Of a stretch of DNA of 11,122 bases, positions 1 through 7,938 are shown one piece after another. This DNA is from Spirogloea muscicola. Taxonomy: Eukaryota > Streptophyta > Zygnematophyceae > Spirogloeales > Spirogloeaceae. The DNA is taken from NCBI GenBank assembly GCA_009602725.1, contig WELB01000012.1, forward strand, positions 725,935 to 737,056, read 5' to 3'. Within the stretch, counting starts at the first letter, position 1, and every line of letters starts with the position of its first letter. Below the pieces are notes generated by a model, which was not told where the DNA came from, searched no databases, and saw only the letters and a list, made by a program, of their open reading frames with translations. The translations under genes were made by a program, and so were the position numbers.

Positions 1-80
1 ACCGCCGCCCCCCCCCCTCTCTCTCTCTCCCACCCCTTCCCTCTCCCCCTCTCTCTTCTCCCGCACCCCCCCTCTCATTG
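1..80. repeat. Pyrimidine-rich (C)n/(CT)n low-complexity tract
   Basis: Almost every base is C or T, including a poly-C run, a (CT)n run and mixed CCTCTC blocks. It lies about 230 bp upstream of the first candidate start codon of the MYB gene. It may belong to that gene's promoter or 5' leader, but this is inferred from position only. Confidence 0.85.
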
Positions 81-311
81 GCACTTACTCGCTTGTATTG
101 GCCCCTTTCTCCTCCTCCATTTACAATCTGCCTCCTTGTCTTCCCCACCGTTTCCCTCATCCCGACTATCTCGACTCACCTTCCCAACAATCTGGCAATC
201 CCCGTCATCCTCTTCCTCCTGCAACACTCGCCTGCCCCCTTGCATCTTCAGTCTTTTTCCATATTGGGCACGCGGTGGCAGCATGCTAGGCACTAGCTAT
301 GAGTAGAGTGC
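81..311 (+). promoter_or_regulatory. 5' flank or 5' UTR of the MYB gene, unresolved
   Basis: This stretch has moderate pyrimidine bias and no convincing coding sequence. An ATTGG (inverted CCAAT) is visible at about 95-101, and another lies at the edge of the preceding tract, but I see no TATA box at a sensible distance. An in-frame TGA at 300-302 closes the first exon's reading frame just upstream of the ATG at 312, so any further coding exon would have to be spliced in. Regulatory role is inferred from position. Confidence 0.3.
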
Positions 312-3300
312 ATGCTTGATGCCCTTGTGAGCCTCAGCAGTGATCGGGCCTGTGCTCTTCGTGCCGCAATGGCGAAGCTCATCATCGCAGCGGCGTGCAT
401 GGTTGGCAGCTTGACTGACAACGGGACCAACGAGGATGACGGTTGCAAGATACTACTCTCGGAGAAAGCGCCGCGCCTGCGGTGGACGCCGCAACTCCAC
501 CAGCGCTTTGTCGCGGCAGTGAACCAGCTTGGTGGCCAAGAGCGTGAGTGGCGTGGCGTGCCTCTGCTCCACCCGTCTATCACTCTGGGAGCTCGAAGCT
601 CGCTCGCTGCTCCCGCCACAAGCTCAACTGACACACGCCTCGCCTCCGCATCTGTCGCAGGTGCAACGCCCAAGCGCGTGCTGTCAATAATGGGCGTGAC
701 CGGCCTCACTATCTACCATGTTAAAAGCCACCTCCAGGTGAGATGAGGCTCTTGCTGCAAGCGGACTCTGTGATCAAGACAAATTCCAGATTCCATTCAG
801 ACTTGGGAATTTAAATATGTCTTCACAAAGCCAGCTGAAGGTTCCTGGCAGAAATTTTGGAAATTCAGGATGATGTGCATGTCCAGCAGAAGAATCAAAA
901 TCATAGTGTTTTGGTTCTGGTTCTTCTGCTCATGCTGCCACTGTATATGTGAGTCATCTCCTATTGGCAAGGCCCTTACATTGCTGCTACATTCTTCTCG
1001 CCATTGCGCTCCATATGCAGAAGTACCGGTGCACTAATGGCAAGCTCGAGCTTTTCGAGGTGGATAAATATGGTGAATATATCCAGCTCAACTACCCCAC
1101 TTTGTCGCCGTCGTCCTTGCTCCTTCGTTCCTAATCAAGCAATTCCCATCTGCAAGGAGCCTGTCAGAAGTAGCAGGATGAAGGCTGGACTGCTGCAACA
1201 TGTGTACTAGCTCTGGCGCATCTGAGCAAGGAGGCCTCTCTGCCCCGTGTGTCTTGCTGGTTGTAGAGAGGATTGAGCCGGTCGCTTTGCAGCCGGAAAA
1301 CTCGCACGTCAGCAAGAAGGCTGCCCGGCGCGCTCAAGGCACCTCCCGAGAAGGTCCGTCGGCACTGCGGCGTGACTCCGACGCAGCTTGTGGCGGCAGC
1401 GGCGGCTGCAGCAATGTCATCCGGCCGCTGGCATTCCGGGGCACAGCGCATGCAGGCCTGGACATGGCAGCGATGGTCTTGCCGTCGTACTGCGGCAACG
1501 CAATCACGGAGAAGGAGGCGGCGGCGGCGGCGGCGACGCCACTGCAGGGCCCCTCACTGCCACCCCTCCTGGCATACAATCGCAATGCGGCGATGAGAGC
1601 GCACGCCGAGGAGGCAGTCCCAGCCGGCAACCACCAGCAGGCGGCAGGCGAGGCGATGAGTCCATCACCAGCACATCACTTCCTGGCCCTGCAGCGCCGC
1701 GGGGACATGGAAGCGGACAAAGAGATTCAGGGCATGCAGGAGCGTGTACGCGTCCAGCAGCAGCAGGAGGGAGATCGCTCGCGCGCTCGGGAGTTGGACA
1801 AGGAGCGGCTGCAAGAGCGTGAGCGGGAGACTGCAGCAGCTGAGCAAGAGGCGTGGGCAGCGGCGGTGGCGGGAAAGGCAGCCGCCCAGGCTGAGCTTGC
1901 ACGCCTCAGGAGGAAAGCAGAGGGGGAGTGGGAGCAGGCAAGGAGGAGGGATGTTGAGGCCATGGCCATGAGGAGCGCGGAAGCGGAGTGGGATGGAGAG
2001 AGGGCAGACGTCAAGGCAAGAGGCAGCGTGGGGGAGGCGAAGAGGGAGGTGGGGAGCGAGATGCCGGCAGGCGGGAGGGTGGAGCAGGCCCGGGCGACGG
2101 CAGAGGCGGCGGCCGCGGACGCGCTGGCTCGGCATCGCGAGTACGAGCGCAGGCTGGAGCTCGACCGAGAGCGCGTGCAGGAACGGCGAGAGCAGGAACA
2201 GGAGCGGGAGCGGCAGCTGCTGCTGGACCGAGAGACGGCACGCGCGCCGGGGCGGCCACCTCGGGTGCGGCCGGGCGCAGGCGCGATGGCGCCGCGCCCC
2301 TCTCTAGGTGGGGGCCGCAAGCGCGAGCGCGGCTCTGAAACGGTGGCGACGGCGGCGCTGGGTGTTGCGCGCGCCCGCATGTCACCTCCCATGGCACTCC
2401 TGCCGGCAGCGCCGGTTTCTGCGGTCAGCGCCGGACAGTCGCGGTCTGTATCACCGCCACAGGTGGATCCCATGGCGGTTTCAGCGCCAGAGATCTTGGA
2501 GGACTCGCAGGGAGTGCACAATGGCGCCAGCGAGAAGCCGTCCTACTTGCACCAGAGGACGTCAGCGACATCACCGACAGCTCAAGCATTGAGTGCTGCC
2601 GCGGTCCTTGCGCAATACCAGCTGCACGCAGCACCGCCGTCGCTGGCCGAGGCGGCTCACAGCAGCGGATTCACCATGCCTGGCTCGGCGGCAGGCAGCG
2701 CCACGGCGACGCCAATGGCCATGGCCATCGAGCACATGCTGCGCAACAATGGCAGAGCCAGCTCCGGCAACGGTAGCAGCGGCGATGACCGTGGTTCTCA
2801 ACCCACCTCCTTGGCCCTCACCTCTGCACCTCAGCAAGGGGCACTGGCAGCAGGCGCAGACGCAGCCTCCCAGCAGCAGCCTCCGAGCTCCTCAATGAGG
2901 GCATCTGCAGCGGCTGCTGCCAGGAGCGTCTATGCAACGCTTCCGTTGATGCCGCCGCTGCCGACACGCACGGCGCAGCGTGCAGCAGCATCTGCAGCAG
3001 CCGGTGGCGACAGCTCTGAGATGCCGGAGGGTGCCTCCGCTGGTGGCACCGGGGCCGCCTTGGCAGGGGCGATGGCGGCACCGATGGCCACTGGCATGCT
3101 GCGCGAGCACTTGGGCCTGCCTCACTTTGTTGTCCGCAGTGCCGCCACGGATGCTGTCGCCACAGATTCGCCAGCAGCGGCATCGATAGCGGCTCAGACC
3201 TCGACGGCGGACGGCCACGACTGGAGGCAGGAGCAACAGCCGCCAACGCAGCGGCAGCCACTGTCAGGCTACGTGTATGTGGCGACTGCCGGCCCTTCCA

Positions 3301-4571
3301 GGGCAGCGTCCTCCTCTGCCACCGCCGCTGTCCTCCCACCCTCTGCCATCACCGCCGCCAAAGGGCCGCTGTCGCCAACGGGGGTTGGCCGCCAGGGCCA
3401 AGGCCAGGAGCCACCCCTGCCAGAGGCGGCGTCTCCACCGACTGCCTACAGGACGCCGCTGGGCTTGCATCATGCGGCCAGCTACCGTGCGGTGGCGCCG
3501 CTGCTGCACTTGCAACAGCAGTCGCCGCCGCAGCCGCAGCCGCCGCCGCCGCCGCCGCCGACCCTGTCGCGGGCGTGGATGCCCTCTGCCGACGAGCTCG
3601 CCAACCTGCTGCGCCTGCGCACTGCCACCGGTGGTGTTGCCGGTGCAAGCCACCCCCAGCAGCACCCCCCCCAGCAGCAGCCGCTGCTGCTATCGGCTGC
3701 CACTTCTGCAGCGTCGCAAGGCTTGCCGAATCATACAGCTGCTGCATATGCTGCCACCCATACCACTGCTGCTTCTTCGCCTCCTAAGGAAGCCCTCAGC
3801 CTCGGCTTGAGCCTGAGCATTGGTGGCAATGAGTACGGTAGCAACCGCGATCTGTTGTCGGTTGCCACTCCCGTGCCCAGGCCGGCTGGGGGTGCCGCGG
3901 CTGCCGCAGCCGTTAGCAAGCTGCCCCAGCCAAGCACTGCCGCTACGGCGGGCCCTGCATTCCGCTTCCTGCCGCAGCTTCCTGGGGCTTCAAGTTCGAC
4001 TACACCAGGTGCGATGCAACCTTGATGACTTTCTGTGCTCTTGTTTAGGTGGTGCACGGCGGTAGAGCTCGAGCTGGGGTTGCTGACCATGCGTCTCGTT
4101 CGTGTTGCAGTTGGGCTTGCAGCTCTGGACGAGCGCAGCGTGCAGGCCACGCTGGCGCAGTTGGTGCAGCTTGCGAGTAGTAGCGCCCCTGCCACGGCTG
4201 GGGCCACGGGTGCTGCAGCTATGCAGCTTCAAGGGCCAGCTGTTGTCTCTGGCGGCGGCGGCGCGCAAATTATTCTGCAGACCAAGTACCTGCCTAGGAT
4301 CGGAGGCGGCTCCGACGCTGGCAGCGGGGACCTACTGTCGGGCTTGCAGTTGGTGGCGCTACCTGCCGGCACGCTCTCGGGTGGCATGCTACAATTTGTG
4401 CCAGTCGGCCTCGTTGTAGGCGCGCCATCGCTGAGTGCCACCGGCGGCGCCGCCTGCGCCAGTAGCGCAGCACTGCAGCAGCTGGCACTTGACCCCATGG
4501 ACCAGCTGCGCAGCCTTGGCCGTGCAGACTCTCCGGCGACCTCCGCGCTCTCGCTCTTCCCCGGCGCTTGA
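312..4571 (+). CDS. GARP/G2-like (PHR1/PSR1-type) MYB transcription factor
   Basis: Proposed join: 312-543, 661-737, 1021-1072, 1267-4008, 4111-4571, about 1187 residues. Relatives of this class bind DNA in the nucleus; PHR1 and PSR1 control phosphate-starvation genes, but that target set is not shown here. The sequence shows a single SHAQKYF-type MYB repeat (LRWTPQLHQRFVAAVNQLGG, then ATPKRVLSIMG, LTIYHVKSHLQ, KYR) that reads through perfectly once two introns are removed. After it come a low-complexity region, an Arg/Glu-rich coiled coil, long Ala/Ser/Pro/Gln tracts, an EAR-like motif and a short C-terminal exon. The LHEQLE motif typical of plant MYB-CC proteins is absent. Start choice is uncertain: ATG 312 is the first in frame, but ATG 369 has much better context (G at -3, G at +4). 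The third intron is ambiguous; the alternative is exon 1021-1059 joined to 1293-4008. Family is confident, orthology to PSR1 is not. Confidence 0.85.
544..660 (+). other. Intron 1 of the MYB gene
   Basis: GTGAGT donor after the codon GAG plus one base, and a CTGTCGCAG acceptor, 117 nt. Splicing joins GGQE to an Arg codon and then ATPKR, as the family alignment demands. Confidence 0.93.
738..1020 (+). other. Intron 2 of the MYB gene
   Basis: GTGAGA donor directly after the SHLQ codons and a CATATGCAG acceptor directly before KYR, phase 0, 283 nt. It is visibly more AT-rich than the exons. Confidence 0.93.
1073..1266 (+). other. Intron 3 of the MYB gene, boundaries uncertain
   Basis: The frame that continues KYR closes at a TAA at 1132-1134, and the long downstream frame is closed upstream by TGA at 1179-1181, so an intron must lie between. 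Donor GTGAAT at 1073 with acceptor TTGTAG ending at 1266, preceded by a pyrimidine-rich stretch, keeps the frame. So does donor GTGGAT at 1060 with acceptor TTTGCAG ending at 1292. Only cDNA can decide. Confidence 0.5.
1517..1538 (+). repeat. (GCG)n trinucleotide repeat coding for poly-Ala
   Basis: About six GCG units in the long exon encode an Ala run within ITEKEAAAAAATP. Such runs are common in green-algal regulatory proteins. Confidence 0.9.
1707..2250 (+). other. Arg/Glu/Ala-rich predicted coiled-coil region of the MYB protein
   Basis: About 180 residues starting at MEADKEIQGMQERVRV are dense in E, R, Q and A and almost free of Pro, with patches such as LDKERLQERERE and REYERRLELDRERVQERRE. 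This composition predicts a long helix or coiled coil and could mediate dimerisation, where MYB-CC proteins would use their LHEQLE helix. Function is inferred. Confidence 0.7.
3523..3560 (+). repeat. (CCG)n/(CAGCCG)n repeat coding for Pro/Gln tract
   Basis: CCG and CAG triplets encode alternating Gln/Pro and then a run of seven prolines. It is in frame with the MYB gene's long exon, and triplet expansion keeps the frame open. Confidence 0.9.
3795..3821 (+). other. EAR-like repression motif (LSLGLSLSI)
   Basis: The codons read LSLGLSLSI after KEA and before GGN. This satisfies LxLxL twice, the plant ERF-associated amphiphilic repression consensus, which recruits TOPLESS-type corepressors in land plants. 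It stands out because the surrounding protein is Ala/Ser/Pro low complexity. Repressor activity here is inferred. Confidence 0.55.
4009..4110 (+). other. Intron 4 of the MYB gene
   Basis: GTGCGA donor and CGTGTTGCAG acceptor, 102 nt, phase 1. Without splicing the frame ends at TGA 4023-4025. Splicing gives SSTTP-VGLAALDERS and leads into a 461-nt terminal exon. The earlier acceptor-like TTTAG at 4048 leads to a TAG within five codons and is rejected. Confidence 0.75.
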
Positions 4572-5753
4572 CCACTGCTGGCCACTAATTTCATGCCAGC
4601 TAGGCTCTCCTGCCACTGCGCACCCCTGTACAGACATTTTCCACTTGACAACGCAGTGCTTGACCATCCAAGCGCTGCATAGCTGTACAGCCTTCGTCAC
4701 ACAACGAAACATTCCCTTGCACATATCCCATGACGATGTGCTTTATACACGGAAAGCTTAGACCTGGCAGGTACCGCTTGGACCAGCTGTGCCGCGTGGC
4801 TATGGTTCCTCCCTAGAAGAGCGAGCTGCCATTGAAGGACCGACATTTAAGTGCAGTCTGTACATGGGCTACTGTGGTTGGCACAACTGAATCTGCCGCC
4901 TTTTTTGATCAAGCATTGTGGGAGCCTTAACTAGGCATGTGAGGCCCTCACGATGCTCTAGAAGTATAGTATCGGATTTTACAGATAGTATTCAACCAGA
5001 GGATTCCCTTCTAAAGTCGAGCTTGGCGAGACTTCGATGTGGTTTATGACGAGGGGATTCACCTAGGGCCAGGATGGACATGGGGCAAGTGGTCGGTGGG
5101 CGGTTGCATGGAATAAAAGGGATGTACAGTAAATGCAATGCAGGACGCTGCCTCTTTGGGTGGCTCTCTAACAAGTCTCGCGTTTGCTGCCTAGGATACA
5201 GATAGCAAGGATCGTTGTTTGAAGAGGCTGTCTGATTGGTTGCAGAGGGCTTTGGGTTCCAATCTGCTGCTTCTGTCGAAGGTGTGGTATGAGGATCACC
5301 AAACCCAAATGCAAGATTGCGAGATAAGGACTGGGTACAACCACCCAGGGGTGCGCCGATGTCAAAAACTTGAAAGCTGGCCGCTCTGACTAGGCCAGGT
5401 TGTTGTATACGGGTGGAGTCTCGGGATCTGTCCACGATCCAGTGCCGTCAGACTGCCGATAGGCAGCAGACAGCAGGTCAAATGCCTGCCTATGGTATTG
5501 TGCTGCCCTATCTGAGGTATGTACTGTCAAAGGTAGACTCATCCTGGTCAGAACTCGAACCGCCCCGTAAATGCGAACAAATGTACGTACTTGGCAGGTC
5601 TATCCCTCCTCTGTAAATGTGATTGCCTATGTACTTGGCCACTCACGCCCTCCATCACTCAACACACACTCCATTCTCTCCCTGCCTAGGGAGACCATTC
5701 CAAGGCACAGAGCTTTCGCCAACAAGGGATACTTGAGCGACCATTCCTAGTAA
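4572..5753. other. 3' flank/intergenic region, no gene seen
   Basis: GC is lower than in the neighbouring exons and no reading frame shows domain-like composition or codon bias. The first part is probably the 3' UTR of the MYB gene. AATAAA occurs at 5112-5117 and the chlorophyte-type poly(A) signal TGTAA at 5612-5616, about 0.54 and 1.04 kb after the stop. Neither can be assigned from sequence alone. A perfect 6-bp inverted repeat (TCTCCC/GGGAGA) sits near 5677-5694. Confidence 0.5.
5612..5616 (+). terminator. TGTAA, candidate poly(A) signal
   Basis: TGTAA is the usual polyadenylation signal of chlorophyte algae. This is the first copy on the + strand that I find after the MYB gene's stop. 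At about 1 kb the implied 3' UTR is long, and the motif could occur by chance. Confidence 0.2.
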
Positions 5754-5998
5754 GATGTGCGTAGCTGTATGGTTGAGCGCTTTATTGGCCCCTTCGGACC
5801 CTGTCGATGCCTTGTTAGACTGGCTGGCTTTTCTTAGCCACCGCCCCCCTTTTTCTACTGGGAAGGCACTTACGTTTGCCATCAATGAGGTGCGGAGGGC
5901 CACGACTGTCACGACCCACTTATGTGCACACGCGGCCGGCCCATCCACCAAAGAGATCGATTCCTTCCAAGGGGGTGATTGTTGTGAAAGATGAAGCA
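5754..5998. repeat. Degenerate repeat unit A (fold-back-like, tRNA D-arm-like head)
   Basis: 5764-5800 is a diverged direct copy of 6181-6216, sharing the TGGTT..AGCGC and TGGCCCCTT.GGACC blocks. 5820-5852 is a direct copy of 6390-6422 (GGCTGGCTTTTC..AGCC, then a C-rich run). 5968-5990 resembles the inverse of that right end, so the unit may be an internally deleted relative of the fold-back beside it. The head around TAGCTGTATGGTTGAGC resembles a tRNA D arm (RNA polymerase III A box). No intact coding sequence is present. Confidence 0.5.
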
Positions 5999-6004
5999 GC
6001 TCTG

Positions 6005-6423
6005 CAAAGGGGGCGAGGGCTGTGAAGCGTCAGCCACAATTGATTGAACAAGGTCCAATGGACTGTGGAAGGCCAGCACAGAATTGAATGAACAAGCTCC
6101 GAAGGGGTTGGCCAACGTATACCTCTAAGGAAAGCAAGTGATCACTACAGCGAACTTGAAAGCTGCTGGCCACTTGCTTTGCCGAGTGGTTAGCGCTTTT
6201 CTGGCCCCTTTGGACCTTTTCATCTCCAAAAGGTCTGCCAACGGTCCAATGGTCCAATGGTTCAATGTCGGACATGAGTGGACTGGGACAAATAGGTTGG
6301 ACAAGGTTAGCCGGAAGCTCAGCCGGAGCCAGTCAGCTTCTGAGCTATCCTTTTTTGCTCATATGGGCTGGTTTTCGTGTCCAATTATTCTGGGCTGGCT
6401 TTTCACAGCCCTCACCCCCTTTG
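6005..6423. mobile_element. MITE- or SINE-like imperfect fold-back element
   Basis: The outer 31 bases on the left (6005-6035) are the inverted complement of 6393-6423 at about 27 of 31 positions. The inner arms 6131-6140 and 6171-6180 (AAAGCAAGTG/CACTTGCTTT) are perfect inverted repeats around a 30-nt loop. Between them, CTCCGAAGGGG and GTCCAATGGAC-type blocks of the left arm reappear inverted in the right arm. The right arm is longer (about 250 versus 136 nt), so one arm carries an insertion or the other a deletion. I see no clear target-site duplication and no transposase. It may be a non-autonomous TIR element or two SINE-like copies inserted head to head. Confidence 0.5.
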
Positions 6424-6523
6424 AAATAGCCCCTCCATTTCTTTCGTATTCACCATCTTGTTCGGAAGAGCATCTCTGTCCGTCCGCCTACCTGATTTGG
6501 TAGCTGATCTAATCAAGCACCTA

Positions 6524-6597
6524 AAGAGCCGCCTTTCCCATGGCACAGACGTTCCGACCACATCACGCACATGTGGAAAGGAGTGAGAGCGGCTCTT
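6524..6597. repeat. Nested hairpin, 74 nt
   Basis: AAGAGCCGC at 6524-6532 pairs perfectly with 6589-6597. The adjoining CTTTCC (6533-6538) pairs with GGAAAG (6575-6580), leaving an 8-nt bulge on one side. Inside lies a competing 6-bp stem CCACAT/ATGTGG (6558-6563 and 6571-6576). It could be a remnant of an inverted repeat or an RNA structure; nothing assigns a function. Confidence 0.55.
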
Positions 6598-6786
6598 GCG
6601 TCTTCGCTTATGTAGGTATTAGATTCTGCTGCTGCCGCTACTGTTGCATGCTGTCATCAAATCTTGCAATGCGGCTGAAGCTATAGGAGCGAGGCCGCAT
6701 ATCTTACTGTGGCATTACTTGCTACAGGTATCCCCTCTGTTTCTTGTGAAGTAGCTCTTGTATGTGAGCTCGGCTGCGGATATGAG

Positions 6787-6934
6787 AGACTTTGCATGAG
6801 GCAGGACCATAGTGAACATGCAACTGTTAGCTTTCTGGGCTGGCCAATGACAGTCATCGCAGACTTTGCATGAGGCAGGACCATAATGAACATGCAATTG
6901 TTAGCTTCCTGGGCTGGCCAATGACAGTCATCGC
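6787..6934. repeat. Tandem duplication, two copies of a 74-bp unit
   Basis: Copies at 6787-6860 and 6861-6934 differ at only three positions, all transitions (AGTGA/AATGA, AACTG/AATTG, TTTCT/TTCCT). The unit starts AGACTTTGCATGAGG and ends CAGTCATCGC. The close identity suggests a fairly recent duplication. No coding role is apparent. Confidence 0.95.
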
Positions 6935-7503
6935 TCTGTACTGGAAGAGTCCTTCGACCTGAGAAATCACTGAAAGACTGCCTCATTGACAGACTTGGTT
7001 TTGAGTCCAGCGATCTCGGTGGCTCTAGCAAAGGCATACTGTGGCATGTTCTCCATAGTGTGGCTCACTTTATGCCATTTGCACGACAAGAAGGTGTGTC
7101 AACCTGTGAAAGGCCGTCTTCATCAATGTATGTACTTTGACACTCGAAATTGTCAATGGCGCACAGTAGCTACTGTACAACCAGTGCCTGGTAAAGGGGG
7201 GTGGGAGCAGTAGCTCGCTGGGAATTTGACAAGGGCCATGTAGACTGCGGCCGCTATGGCCAAAGTAAGGCTGGAATACTCAAACTACAACAATCGTAGC
7301 TCAGAACCCGGGCTGAGCACTACTAATATGCGCGGAAACAAGTAATACATCCCATTAAGGCAAGGTGGCTATAAATGGCCGCGACAAGCCTATCACAGAA
7401 CGAAGGGCGACAGCAAATAGAGGTAGCTTGAGGCACTCAGTCACATTGAGACGCTTGCACATCAGCATAATGCCGGATGCAAATCTAGAGGATAAGTCTA
7501 GAC
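6935..7503. other. Intergenic, no gene seen
   Basis: I find no supported coding or RNA gene. TATAAA occurs at 7370-7375, but the sequence after it matches no snRNA or tRNA that I recognise. This lies beyond the end of the minus-strand gene and may include part of its 3' UTR. Confidence 0.4.
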
Positions 7504-7555
7504 GGGGTAGGGGGGGTAAAGTAGGGGGGGTAAAGGGGGGATGGGGGAAAGGGGG
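7504..7555 (+). repeat. G-tract cluster with G-quadruplex potential
   Basis: Six runs of 4 to 7 G (7504-7507, 7510-7516, 7524-7530, 7535-7540, 7543-7547, 7551-7555) are separated by 2 to 7 bases, often GTAAAG-like spacers. The spacing satisfies the usual four-run quadruplex rule several times. The minus-strand transcript of the converging gene would carry the C-rich complement. Confidence 0.85.
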
Positions 7556-7626
7556 TTGCGACATGGCACACATAGAGCAGAAGTAAGCTCCATCTAGCAA
7601 CGGCTGCCCGTTTGCAACATCCGAGC

Positions 7627-7938
7627 TCATTCCATCAGCTGCAGGTAGATACGCTGCATGTGCTGAGTCCCTTTGCGCTGCGTGTGCAAGACTTTGCACA
7701 CTCGCTGACTAGGGCTCAAGCGAGCACCCACACAGTACATGAGCAGCACCAGTGCAAAACGGTCAGGTGATAGGACCACACCATCATCCACGCCATCATA
7801 GGCTGGCCCAGCGGGTAGTCTCTTCAGGGCAGGCTGTGCTGCCGCAGAAGGAAGGCTGCTCAAGCCGTCGAACATGCAGCAAGTGTGTGCTGGCGCCACC
7901 TCCTCTGTTTGTTTCTGGCCTGGTGCTACCCCCGAATA
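7627..7938 (-). other. In-frame open extension after the UFD1-gene stop codon (3' UTR or readthrough region)
   Basis: The frame of the last exon stays open for 104 sense codons after TGA 7941-7939 and ends at TGA 7629-7627. The translation begins YSGVAPGQKQTEE and ends MQRIYLQLME. It is not low complexity, unlike most chance frames in this window, and includes a stretch around SPDRFALVLLMYCVGARL. I do not recognise the sequence. By default it is 3' UTR; readthrough, selenocysteine or a recent nonsense change are alternatives. Confidence 0.4.

Larger units (their letters stand above)
468..1029 (+). other. MYB/GARP DNA-binding domain, split over three exons
   Basis: Coding parts are 468-543, 661-737 and 1021-1029. 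The tryptophan of RLRWTP, the LHQRF helix, GGQERATPK and the VKSHLQKYR recognition region all match the PHR/PSR1 consensus. Removing introns 1 and 2 restores the domain without a frame error. From memory, plant PHR genes also interrupt the domain near the SHLQ/KYR junction, so the splice sites may be conserved. Confidence 0.92.

Noticed and set aside
1727-2521. 264-residue open frame on the minus strand opposite the coiled-coil exon
   Set aside because: It is a Ser/Arg/Ala shadow of the GC-rich repeated codons of the MYB gene, with no domain and no splice context of its own.
3744-3751. GCATATGC, a match to the PHR1 binding site (GNATATNC)
   Set aside because: It is inside the coding exon for an Ala/Tyr stretch, far from a promoter, and is the only such match I found, so chance is the simplest explanation.
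4035-4110. Upstream part of the terminal exon's open frame as coding sequence
   Set aside because: It is best read as the end of intron 4; the TTTAG acceptor at 4048 would put a TAG in frame within five codons, while the TTGCAG at 4110 keeps the frame.
4992-5435. 147-residue minus-strand open frame in the intergenic region
   Set aside because: No domain, no plausible splice partners and no codon bias like the real genes; it probably lies in 3' UTR or intergenic DNA.
5545-5575. B-box-like GGTTCGAGTTC on the minus strand suggesting a tRNA
   Set aside because: The flanking bases do not form a T stem, and no matching D arm or acceptor stem lies upstream.
6138-6503. 121-residue plus-strand open frame
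   Set aside because: It lies in the fold-back repeat and reads through both inner and outer repeat arms, so it is a by-product of the repeat.
7370-7375. TATAAA as promoter of an unknown RNA gene
   Set aside because: No snRNA, tRNA or coding start follows at the expected distance; a single TATAAA in AT-richer intergenic DNA is weak evidence.
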